Shown: piece by piece, positions 6,427 through 13,208 of the stretch
Numbering within the stretch: position 1 is the stretch's first letter
Layout: each line of letters starts with the position of its first letter
Origin: Candidatus Bathyarchaeota archaeon
GTDB taxonomy: Archaea; Thermoproteota; Bathyarchaeia; Bathyarchaeales; B26-1
DNA length: 14,063 nt
Direction: 5' to 3'
Assembly (NCBI GenBank): GCA_018396795.1
Contig: JAGTRH010000001.1
Coordinates: 12,508-26,570, forward strand
Notes under the pieces: model-generated
Told to the model about the DNA's origin: nothing
The model's input: only the letters and a program-made list of their open reading frames with translations
The model's database searches: none
Position numbers and translations under genes: made by a program

Positions 6427-7485
6427 TTATAGGATATGAACTGATGAAGCTTTGAAATTCAAGTATATTTGCGATTCAAGATTAAGCTTCATCTCTTTAA
6501 ATGACTTCTTCGTCATCACGACTGTAAACTCTTTTCCAGCATCAACTTTAAGCTGAACTTTTTGGTTCAAATCCGATACTTCAATTATCTTTCCTTTCAA
6601 CATGTTTCTAGCGCTACTTCGAATCGGTTCGACCGAGATTATGATTTCTTCAGGCCTAATGAAGACAGTTACGCTTCCTCTCTTCTGGGTTATTGCCTCA
6701 ATCTTGACTTCATCACCCAAATCAATTAAAGCAAGCTCATCCTCAAGCGCGTAAGCTTGACCTGAATAGATGTTCCAGAGCCTTGTAAAGCTTGCCAAGA
6801 AATCTGACTTCCTGAATATTTCCTCTACGTCTCCGATCTCGACAAGTCTTCCTTCATGAAGGATCGCCACCTTTGAAGCTAGATGTTCTGCTTGGAGAAT
6901 GTTATGTGTAGCCATCACGACGGTTACTCCGCGTTCGCGATTAACTTTAGATATGATTTCTTCGATAATGCTCACGTTTCTAGGATCGAGGTTGGCTGTA
7001 GGCTCGTCCAGGAGCAGCAGCTCAGGTTCGAAAACCAAGGCTTGAGCTAAAGAAATTCGTTGCATCTCTCCGCCTGAAAGAGTCACAGCATTCCTTTTTT
7101 CAAAGCCCCTTAACCCAACAAGCTCAAGAGTTTCATTCACCTTCTCGTCAATATTAGTTTTCAATCCTCTGATCCGAAGGGGATAAGCGACATTATTTTG
7201 GACTGAGGTGTTAAACATGACACTTTGTTGGAATACCATTCCGATTCGTCTGCGCAAAAGTAATTTCTCTTTTTCTGGACAAGATGTATTAACACCATCA
7301 AAAATTATTTTACCATCACTCGGCTCATCGAGAAGATCAAGCAGTCTTAAAAGTGTAGTTTTACCGCTTCCGCTTGGGCCAACAACAGCTAAGAGTTCGC
7401 CCTTATCAACTTTCATGTTGATATTTCTTAAAGCAACCTTTTCACCATACAATTTAGTTAAACCTTGAGTTTCAATGAACGGCAT
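6427..7485 (-). CDS. tupC: Tungstate/molybdate ABC transporter ATP-binding protein
   Basis: 352 residues. ABC ATPase domain 1-225: Walker A GPSGSGKT (36-43), Q-loop Q86, signature LSGGE (136-140), Walker B LLLLDEP (156-162), D-loop NLDP, switch His194 (MATHN). The C-terminal 240-352 is a TOBE/MOP-like beta domain (VFIRPEEIIIS, 274-284; LKGKIIEV, 296-303), which in Mod/Wtp/Tup ATPases can bind the oxyanion and feed back on transport. It powers tungstate import with the permease encoded just upstream, whose stop is 1 bp before this ATG. It ends 8 bp from the stop of the convergent AOR-like gene. The ATPase alone would not tell tungstate from molybdate; the TupA-type binding protein does. Confidence 0.88.
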   Translation of the reverse strand: MPFIETQGLTKLYGEKVALRNINMKVDKGELLAVVGPSGSGKTTLLRLLDLLDEPSDGKIIFDGVNTSCPEKEKLLLRRRIGMVFQQSVMFNTSVQNNVAYPLRIRGLKTNIDEKVNETLELVGLRGFEKRNAVTLSGGEMQRISLAQALVFEPELLLLDEPTANLDPRNVSIIEEIISKVNRERGVTVVMATHNILQAEHLASKVAILHEGRLVEIGDVEEIFRKSDFLASFTRLWNIYSGQAYALEDELALIDLGDEVKIEAITQKRGSVTVFIRPEEIIISVEPIRSSARNMLKGKIIEVSDLNQKVQLKVDAGKEFTVVMTKKSFKEMKLNLESQIYLNFKASSVHIL

Positions 7486-7486
7486 T

Positions 7487-8185
7487 TTACTTTTTCAACC
7501 CACTCCATTGCATTCGCGTTAATACCCAATTAACTATAAATGCTAGTAAGAGCAAGATCATTCCAAGGGCTATAGCCATAGCGAATTCACCAAGCTCTGT
7601 TTCAAACACGATTGCTGTGGTCAAGACTCTTGTTGTCCATCTAATGTTTCCTCCAACGATCATCACTGCACCCACTTCAGATATGGTGGCACCAAACGAG
7701 ACAATGATCGCTGTTAAAAGTCCGAGCTTTGCTTCCCTCAAGATCGTAAGCGCGAGTTGTAACCTCGTAGCTCCAAGAGATAAAGCCTTATCGCGAATTG
7801 TTTTATCCACAGAACTTACGGTTGAGGTCGTGATTCCAACAACGATGGGTAAAGCCATAATCAATTGAGCTATTATCATAGCTGTGGGCGTATACAAGAG
7901 TTGTAGCGGACCTAAGGGCCCAGATGATGAAAGTAAGAGATAAACGAATAGCCCAACTACGACTGGAGGAAGCCCCATCAACGTATTAACTATGCTTACA
8001 AAGAAGCTCTTTCCAACGAAATCCCTAAGCGCTACCATTGCTCCGATGGGTACTCCAAGTAAAGCTCCGACAATAACGGCTGTACCTGAGACTCTCAATG
8101 TTAAGAGCATAATGTTATAGACTTCTGGATCAAGAGAAATTAGCAACCAAAAAGCCTTGATTAGACCTTCAATGATCGGGTCCAA
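7487..8185 (-). CDS. tupB: Tungstate ABC transporter permease
   Basis: 232 residues, mostly hydrophobic, with about five or six membrane helices (near 23-45, 64-86, 101-122, 155-180 and 200-222). The ATPase-coupling EAA loop is seen at about 134-157 (ALSLGATRLQLALTILREAKLG). Length and the conserved PPVVVGLFVYLLLSSSGPLG stretch fit TupB/WtpB permeases. The start reads as TTG at 8185, supported by a G-rich ribosome site (AGGGGGA) about 10 bp upstream; no nearby ATG in frame gives the conserved N-terminus. It is in one operon with tupA (48 bp upstream) and tupC (1 bp downstream). Confidence 0.88.
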   Translation of the reverse strand: MDPIIEGLIKAFWLLISLDPEVYNIMLLTLRVSGTAVIVGALLGVPIGAMVALRDFVGKSFFVSIVNTLMGLPPVVVGLFVYLLLSSSGPLGPLQLLYTPTAMIIAQLIMALPIVVGITTSTVSSVDKTIRDKALSLGATRLQLALTILREAKLGLLTAIIVSFGATISEVGAVMIVGGNIRWTTRVLTTAIVFETELGEFAMAIALGMILLLLAFIVNWVLTRMQWSGLKK

Positions 8186-8233
8186 TTAAACTCTTCCCCC
8201 TATATCAAATGGAAAATAGACTTTTTGCCTTTT

Positions 8234-9214
8234 TTAAGAAGCTGGTCCGCTTCTTAACCTTGATGAGAAAGTGAGAATCAGGGCGAAAGGATCTATAGAA
8301 TCGTACCATCTCACTTCGCGTTCTTGATTTGGAAAACCAAGTTCATGCGCCTTATTATAATCCCTAGCTATCGGAAAAAATAATGTTTCGCCCCCCCTCT
8401 CAAAATTACCTATCAGTTCTTGTCCCTCCTCCGAAATCAAGAACTTTACAAAGGCAAGAGCCATCTTATAGTTTCGCTGCGGGTACCTCTCAGGGTTAAT
8501 GGGTATAACCGCGTAAGGATTCAATAGAATCGTATCACCCTCCACCATCACCGCTAGATTACCCAATCGATTTTTAGAGGCCAGCCAAGTTCCTCTATCA
8601 GTCAGGGCATAAGCTCCCTTCTCGTCAGTCATACGCAATACTGCTCCCATTCCCGCTCCAGCCTCAAGGTACCATGAAAAAGTTTTGCTTGAAGGTTTAA
8701 CATCAATTTTGGTCCATATGCTTAACTCCTTGTTGTGGGTTCCTGAGTTATCGGCTCTCGAAATAAAGGTCGCATCTCCCCTACTACCCGCCTCAAAGAT
8801 TTTTTTGAACGCGAGAGAGGCATCTGTTAAGCCCCTTATTCCAGCCGGATCACTTTTTGGACCTATTATGATAAAGTCGTTATACATTACTCCAACTCTA
8901 TGCACTCCGTACCCTTCACTCACAAAGGCTTCCTCCAACTGCCTAGCATGAACCAAAATCACATCTGCATCCCCTCTTTTGGCTATTTCTATAGACTCGC
9001 CAGTTCCTTTTGATAAAATTTTAACTTTAATATCGTACTTTCCCTCGAAAATTGGTATTAAGTGATCTAAAAGACCTGAATCAAAAGTGCTCGTGGTTGT
9101 AGCCAAAATCAGAGCTTGTCTTCTGGGAGGTTGCAAATGCTCATAGGCGATAAGGATTCCCGTACCAACGATTCCTAAAATCAAGAGGAAAAAAATCTTT
9201 TTCGATTCATTCAT
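8234..9214 (-). CDS. tupA: TupA-type tungstate-binding protein, membrane-anchored
   Basis: 326 residues. It shows the TupA signature: LATTTSTFDSGLL (37-49, with the TTTS oxyanion-binding motif), KGTGESIEIAKRGDADVILVHA (69-90), VMYNDFIIIGPKSDPAGI (109-126) and SRADNSGTH (152-160). TupA proteins bind tungstate more tightly than molybdate, which fits the AOR-like tungsten enzyme opposite. The N-terminus has one hydrophobic segment (about 7-24) and no lipobox cysteine, so it is probably held by an uncleaved anchor or a simple signal peptide rather than a lipid. ATG at 9214 lies where transcription from the palindromic TATA promoter should begin, with no ribosome site, so a leaderless start is likely. 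It is first in tupABC. Confidence 0.9.
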   Translation of the reverse strand: MNESKKIFFLLILGIVGTGILIAYEHLQPPRRQALILATTTSTFDSGLLDHLIPIFEGKYDIKVKILSKGTGESIEIAKRGDADVILVHARQLEEAFVSEGYGVHRVGVMYNDFIIIGPKSDPAGIRGLTDASLAFKKIFEAGSRGDATFISRADNSGTHNKELSIWTKIDVKPSSKTFSWYLEAGAGMGAVLRMTDEKGAYALTDRGTWLASKNRLGNLAVMVEGDTILLNPYAVIPINPERYPQRNYKMALAFVKFLISEEGQELIGNFERGGETLFFPIARDYNKAHELGFPNQEREVRWYDSIDPFALILTFSSRLRSGPAS

Positions 9215-9223
9215 TTAAACATC

Positions 9224-9249
9224 CCGATATGTTTATATAAACATATCGG
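9224..9249 (-). promoter_or_regulatory. 26-bp perfect palindrome over the tupA TATA box, candidate operator
   Basis: The half-site CCGATATGTTTAT is followed directly by its exact reverse complement. The centre, TTTATATAAA (9232-9241), is itself a good archaeal TATA box about 22 bp before the tupA ATG. A dimeric regulator bound here would cover the TATA box and shut tupABC off. Tungstate- or molybdate-loaded ModE/TunR-type repression is the obvious hypothesis, though the sequence is unlike the bacterial ModE sites I know. No second copy is seen in the window. Confidence 0.75.
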
Positions 9250-9297
9250 TACTTGACTGAATATAAACTTTATGGATAGAGTTCCTTATCGAGCTGA

Positions 9298-9333
9298 AAA
9301 ATTTTAATAAAGTAAAAGTTGTGAAAGGGCAAC
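9298..9333 (-). terminator. Candidate terminator of the ribosomal-protein operon after cmk
   Basis: On the - strand, 8 bp after the cmk stop, a weak stem GTTG/CAAC (9330-9333 with 9318-9321) runs into a T-rich stretch (9301-9317: TTTTACTTTATTAAAAT). This is the only spacer between cmk and tupA, and tupA has its own promoter, so the spc-type operon probably ends here. Confidence 0.45.
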
Positions 9334-9340
9334 AATTTTC

Positions 9341-9898
9341 CTATTTTATAATTTTTTCTTTCTCCATGAACTTCTTTATCACTGATATAAGGAAATCAGT
9401 TGTTCCGTCTATATCCATCAGGCTAGTATCTACTATTACATCGTAAATTGAAACATCGTTTAGATCTATTCCATAATATCTTTTGTACCTCTCTCTTTCG
9501 AGTTCTTCTCTCAAAAATGTTCTCTTTTCAGTTTCTTCTATACTCGTGCGGTCTCTTTCCGAAACTCTTTTTATCCTTATCTCTTTTGGCGCTACTAAAA
9601 AAATTTTGAGAGTAGCTTTTTCAAGAGTCATCCATCCAGCCAACTGTCCATCTATGATAACGTTGCCACATTCGGCTTCCTTTTTGGTTCTTTCATCGAT
9701 TAATTTGTCTATCTCTGGACTTTGCATCGCTATTTCGCTCAGCTCTTCAACACCTAGGTTCCTTTCGTACGCTATTTTTCTAAAAAGTTCTCCTGCTGAT
9801 ACATGCCTGAGGTTGAGGGCTTTAGCGATTTTCTTCGCGTAGGTAGTCTTCCCAGTTCCATGAGGACCGCTAATGGTTATAACGATTGGTTTCTTCAT
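9341..9898 (-). CDS. cmk: Archaeal cytidylate kinase
   Basis: 185 residues. P-loop GPHGTGKTT (11-19), then the CMP-side motif RHVSAGELFRKIA (31-43) and the lid region RVSERDRTSIEETEKRTFLREELERERY (110-137), all typical of the short archaeal Cmk. It converts CMP/dCMP plus ATP to the diphosphates, in the cytosol. Its ATG overlaps the eL34 stop by 4 bp (translational coupling), and it sits at the end of the SecY-AdkA-DUF106-eL34-Cmk order known in many archaea. Its stop (TAG) is followed by a T-rich terminator. Confidence 0.92.
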   Translation of the reverse strand: MKKPIVITISGPHGTGKTTYAKKIAKALNLRHVSAGELFRKIAYERNLGVEELSEIAMQSPEIDKLIDERTKKEAECGNVIIDGQLAGWMTLEKATLKIFLVAPKEIRIKRVSERDRTSIEETEKRTFLREELERERYKRYYGIDLNDVSIYDVIVDTSLMDIDGTTDFLISVIKKFMEKEKIIK

Positions 9899-10158
9899 AA
9901 AGCCCCTCTAATTTCTTCTTTTATTGATTTTTGAAGACAGGAATGGCAAAGGATTCCTCCAAAAATTCTAGAAGGAGCTTTTTTGCTTTTTGAAAGTTTT
10001 TTAAGCTTTATAGTTGAAACTCCATGCAGAGGCCCTTTGCAGATCGAGCATAAAGCCTTGTTTGCTTTCCTTTTCTTATAATGAACTGTGCTTCTTCCTC
10101 CTGGAAGCTTTACCTTGACTTTTTTTGAAGCTCCAGCCCTTAACGATGGTTTAGGCAT
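9895..10158 (-). CDS. rpl34e: Large-subunit ribosomal protein eL34
   Basis: 87 residues, basic, with a zinc ribbon C37-x2-C40 ... C71-x2-C74. The N-terminal MPKPSLRA and the GGRSTVHYKKRKANKA segment are typical of archaeal eL34. It starts 1 bp after the stop of the DUF106 gene and overlaps cmk by 4 bp. The protein is found in archaea and eukaryotes only, which supports the archaeal source of the window. Confidence 0.94.
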   Translation of the reverse strand: MPKPSLRAGASKKVKVKLPGGRSTVHYKKRKANKALCSICKGPLHGVSTIKLKKLSKSKKAPSRIFGGILCHSCLQKSIKEEIRGAL

Positions 10159-10159
10159 T

Positions 10160-10669
10160 TTAATATCCCTCTATGGCTACCCCTATCAAATGTCTAAGTG
10201 GGAGGCTTGTGGCAAATGAGCAAATAATGTACCATTTCCAGAATGGAATTTCGCCCTCGATGAGCATGGGAAGAACGAAAGGTGAAAAGGCGACTGGTAC
10301 ATTTCCATAGAAAGAGTTCAGCAAAAAGTAAATAATCGAAAAAGGTATGAAAAACATAAACCCAACTTTCATCTGATCGGACATCATCTTAGCTTGAAGC
10401 TTCATTATTGCCTTTTGCCTCTTCATCACTTTATCCATGAGTTGTTTATCTCCTGATTTCCTTGCCCTACTGAATTCTTTTTGCCACTCCCTAACTTCTT
10501 TACTTACACTTTTCATTTTATTTATATCTACCAAGAAACGATTTGATAAGTTTGTTATTAAAGATAGAACCATAGCTATTAGAAAAATCAAGACTGTAGA
10601 GTTCGGTATCGAGCTAAAAGGCCTCAATGATGCCATCATCAAATTCCAAACACTTTCAAGAAACAACAT
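10160..10669 (-). CDS. DUF106/EMC3-like membrane insertase of the Oxa1 superfamily
   Basis: 169 residues from the chosen ATG at 10669. Three membrane segments (about 23-43, 103-119, 140-158) are separated by a charged cytosolic helical hairpin (about 48-95, EVREWQKEFSRARK ... DKVMKRQKAIMKLQAKMM) with the Met-rich end usual in this family. The archaeal DUF106 proteins are relatives of YidC, EMC3, Get1 and TMCO1 and are thought to insert membrane proteins next to SecY. A longer reading from ATG 10699 adds ten residues but overlaps adkA by 28 bp. The start at 10669 lies 2 bp past the adkA stop and has a GGTGA ribosome site, so I prefer it. Confidence 0.9.
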   Translation of the reverse strand: MLFLESVWNLMMASLRPFSSIPNSTVLIFLIAMVLSLITNLSNRFLVDINKMKSVSKEVREWQKEFSRARKSGDKQLMDKVMKRQKAIMKLQAKMMSDQMKVGFMFFIPFSIIYFLLNSFYGNVPVAFSPFVLPMLIEGEIPFWKWYIICSFATSLPLRHLIGVAIEGY

Positions 10670-10671
10670 AT

Positions 10672-11274
10672 TTAGTTCACCAAAAATTTTAAAATACAAT
10701 CTAATAAATGCTTAGCTGCCTCCGTTTGTTTCCCCCTTTCATTAATAATGATCTTAACGGGCGCTCCTGAAATAACGGAGCATGCCGAGGCTATAGCCCT
10801 AGACCACTCGATATCGAATTTAACCTCCGAAGGTAAATTTTCATCCCTTATCCTGCTTTCATCAAGCTCCCTTCTTCTCACTATTTCTTCTGGTGGGCTT
10901 TCTATCAGTACTATCAAAGATGGAGTCAATTCTTTTAAAACGTTTAAAGGCAATCCTGGATACATTCCAAATCCTGTTTGAACGAACATATGGGTATCAA
11001 CAATCAAATTACTCCCTTCTCCTAAAGTTTCTCTGATCCTCTTGCAAGCTTCCTTCTGCACTTCCTTTTGCAATTCAATATCTGTTTTGCGGATGTAATC
11101 TCTATGTATACTTTTTCCTCTTTCTTCAAGGATTTTTTTCATAACAGAGCCAAAGTTTACCACTTTTAGGTTTATGCCTTTTTCTTTAGCCAATTTTTCA
11201 AATTCGTTTAGAACAGTAGTCTTGCCAACTCCAGGTATGCCCGTTACTGCGACTATGGCTTTCAAGCCAATCAA
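10672..11274 (-). CDS. adkA: Archaeal adenylate kinase
   Basis: 200 residues. P-loop GIPGVGKTT (12-20), followed by INLKVVNFGSVM (34-45) and DTHMFVQTGFGMYPGLP (93-109), as in the trimeric archaeal AdkA class (about 190-200 residues), distinct from bacterial Adk. It balances AMP, ADP and ATP in the cytosol. The frame opens with TTG at 11274, overlapping the secY stop (TTGA). A second TTG at 11265 gives MKAIVAVTGIPGVGKTT, nearer to the usual family N-terminus and better spaced from GGAGAG (11276-11281). The true start is one of these two. Position just after secY is conserved in archaea. Confidence 0.93.
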   Translation of the reverse strand: MIGLKAIVAVTGIPGVGKTTVLNEFEKLAKEKGINLKVVNFGSVMKKILEERGKSIHRDYIRKTDIELQKEVQKEACKRIRETLGEGSNLIVDTHMFVQTGFGMYPGLPLNVLKELTPSLIVLIESPPEEIVRRRELDESRIRDENLPSEVKFDIEWSRAIASACSVISGAPVKIIINERGKQTEAAKHLLDCILKFLVN

Positions 11275-12689
11275 CGCTCTCCAAGAAAAGCTCTTACTGC
11301 TGGGTACATCTCAGTGATCCTTTCTCTCATCAACGACTCGTAGTACTGTTCCAGTATTCCAACGGTTAGTAGAATTCCCATTCCAGTTCCAAAAGCTCCG
11401 AGGAAGTCTGCACAAGCTGCGATTAAGCCTACTATAAGTCCGCCCATGACCGTCACTGTTGGTATGTACCTTTCGAGCAAGTGTTGAATTGGTGTGGACG
11501 ACCTTCTGAAGCCTTGAATTTGCATTCCAGAATCTATCAATTGCTTTGAAACGGTCCTAGCATCCATACCTCCAACTTCTGTCCAGCTTATTGCAAAGAA
11601 TACGCATGTAGATACTAAAAGAATCGTGTAAGCTATAGCCCTTATAGGTTCATTCATCATTGCTGATAGGCTTCTTGGAGGTATCACATAATGGACTAAG
11701 CCTCCTACAGGCTCATACTGGTTGCCTTTAAGACTAAATTGCCCTAAAAGGTTCAACCAAAAGTTCGAGTTACTTTGATTAAACTTTGACCAGATTATTT
11801 GGGAGATGAAGTAAATGTTTCCAAAAAGCGCTGCGGCGAATATAACTGGAACATTCGACGTGTAGAGCAATTTGATTGGAAATTTTCCTCTAAAGCCTCT
11901 ATATTTTGCGTAAGAAACTGGAACCTCGACCCTCAATCCATCGACGTATATTACGATTAGGAAAACTGCTACGGTAGTACTCAACGCTATAATGTCGGGT
12001 AGACCCTCTTGGCGATAAAAGGCTTTAATCAAGCCTTCACCTCCAAGTATTGATTGAAATAGAGCTATAACAGCTCCAAGATATTTCCCATCAGCCATAG
12101 GTCCCATCGGAGCAAAAGAGTCCCACCAAATACGCTGGGCTACACCAGCCGCTATGAATAAGCTTATTCCGCTTCCTACTCCCCATCCCTTTTGGAGTAG
12201 TTCATCCATAAGCATCAATATTATTCCAGCGGCTAGTAACTGAAGCAAAACTATGAGCTGGTTTTGAAGGCTTATTTCACCATAAGCTCCACCTATTATG
12301 AATGCTGAAGCCTCAAAGATAGTCATGATGACCGCTAAAACTTTGCTCGCGGTTGTGAACAAAACTCTATCTTCTGGGTTACTCATGTCCACGTTTATCA
12401 TCTTCGATCCAGCCAAAATCTGGAGAATCAATCCTCCTGTAACTATAGGGCCGATTCCAAGCTCCATCAGCGTTCCTCTGTTGGATGCAAAGATGACCCT
12501 TAAAGCTCCAAAGGGATCTTGAGCCCCTTTTCCAACACCGAATAGTGGAATTTCGGACATTATTAAGTAGATTATTAGGACCATGGCTGTCCAGAACAAT
12601 TTTTCGTTGAAAGAAACTTTTCTTTCGGGTGGGGAGATGTTTGGGAAGAACTTTCCAAGAGGTTTGAACAATTCTATAAATCTTGGCAA
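11271..12689 (-). CDS. secY: Protein translocase subunit SecY (Sec61 alpha type)
   Basis: 472 residues, full length, with ten hydrophobic segments. It is archaeal in type: the N-terminal LFKPLGKFFPNISPPERKVSFNEKLFWT, the plug region after TM1 (IPLFGVGKGAQDPFGALRVIFASNRGTLMELGIGPIVTGGLILQ), the basic loop VPVSYAKYRGFRGKFPIKLLYTSNVPVIF (255-283) and the C-terminal SLMRERITEMYPAVRAFLGE. It forms the protein-conducting channel in the plasma membrane with SecE and Sec61-beta, neither encoded here. Start is TTG at 12689, 9 bp past the L15 stop, with a GGCGAT ribosome-site-like sequence overlapping that stop. Its last codons overlap adkA by 4 bp. Confidence 0.95.
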   Translation of the reverse strand: MPRFIELFKPLGKFFPNISPPERKVSFNEKLFWTAMVLIIYLIMSEIPLFGVGKGAQDPFGALRVIFASNRGTLMELGIGPIVTGGLILQILAGSKMINVDMSNPEDRVLFTTASKVLAVIMTIFEASAFIIGGAYGEISLQNQLIVLLQLLAAGIILMLMDELLQKGWGVGSGISLFIAAGVAQRIWWDSFAPMGPMADGKYLGAVIALFQSILGGEGLIKAFYRQEGLPDIIALSTTVAVFLIVIYVDGLRVEVPVSYAKYRGFRGKFPIKLLYTSNVPVIFAAALFGNIYFISQIIWSKFNQSNSNFWLNLLGQFSLKGNQYEPVGGLVHYVIPPRSLSAMMNEPIRAIAYTILLVSTCVFFAISWTEVGGMDARTVSKQLIDSGMQIQGFRRSSTPIQHLLERYIPTVTVMGGLIVGLIAACADFLGAFGTGMGILLTVGILEQYYESLMRERITEMYPAVRAFLGER

Positions 12690-12698
12690 TAGAATCGC

Positions 12699-13145
12699 CT
12701 ACCCAGAAGCCTTAAGGACTTTTACCGAGCCTCCAACTTCTTCTATTTTATTTTTTGCTTTTTCTGAGCAATTATGAACTATGACGCTTATAGGCTTTGT
12801 CATTTTCCCAGTCCCTAGAAGCTTATCATAACCCAGCTTAGCAAGGTCTATTAAAAGCCTTCCTGAATCGTCCTTTATTAAATTTTTCTCATCCAGGCTT
12901 TTAATCAACTGATCAAGCTCATCGATGTTTATTATAAAAGGCTTTGGTTTACTTGTGGGGCATCTAAATCCAGTTTTTCCGATCCCTTTGAGCCCATACT
13001 TAAGGGTTCTTGTCCATTTATGCTTAAACCTTCCAGCTTTCCCCCTACCACCCTTCATGCCATGCTTCCTGTGTTGGCCCGAAACTCCCCATCCATGGGT
13101 CCTTGACCCCCTCATTTTCCTAACCTTTCTTAATCGCCTTGCCAA
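12699..13145 (-). CDS. rpl15: Large-subunit ribosomal protein uL15
   Basis: 148 residues. Typical archaeal uL15: a basic, glycine-rich N-terminus (RRLRKVRKMRGSRTHGWG, GMKGGRGKAGRFKHKW, residues 3-44), then YGLKGIGKTGFRCPTSK and a globular C-terminal half (KLLGTGKMTKPISVIVHNCSEKAKNKIEEVGG). Start reads as TTG at 13145 with GAGAGGT about 9 bp upstream. It normally follows uL30 in archaea, but here follows uS5 after 63 bp of A/T-rich spacer. secY begins 9 bp after the stop. Confidence 0.95.
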   Translation of the reverse strand: MARRLRKVRKMRGSRTHGWGVSGQHRKHGMKGGRGKAGRFKHKWTRTLKYGLKGIGKTGFRCPTSKPKPFIINIDELDQLIKSLDEKNLIKDDSGRLLIDLAKLGYDKLLGTGKMTKPISVIVHNCSEKAKNKIEEVGGSVKVLKASG

Positions 13146-13208
13146 TTTTCAAACCTCTCTATCATTTAGCCTTTATCCATTAAATAAAAATCTAAGAAAT
13201 AAAACTTT
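13146..13208 (-). other. A/T-rich spacer at the usual uL30 position
   Basis: 63 bp between the uS5 stop and the uL15 start, too short for uL30 (about 150 codons in archaea). On the - strand it has T-rich runs (GTTTTATTTCTTAGATTTTTATTTAA in pieces) and ends in the uL15 ribosome site. It may hold a weak internal promoter or be the scar of a lost gene. No coding frame is visible. Confidence 0.5.

Noticed and set aside
8390..8397. Run of seven C (G on the coding strand) in tupA as a possible phase-variation tract
   Set aside because: It encodes conserved-looking Gly-Gly in an intact frame, and seven bases is short. No sign of switching.
10670..10699. Upstream ATG giving a 179-residue DUF106 protein
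   Set aside because: It would overlap adkA by 28 bp and has no ribosome site, whereas the ATG at 10669 has GGTGA and sits 2 bp after the adkA stop.
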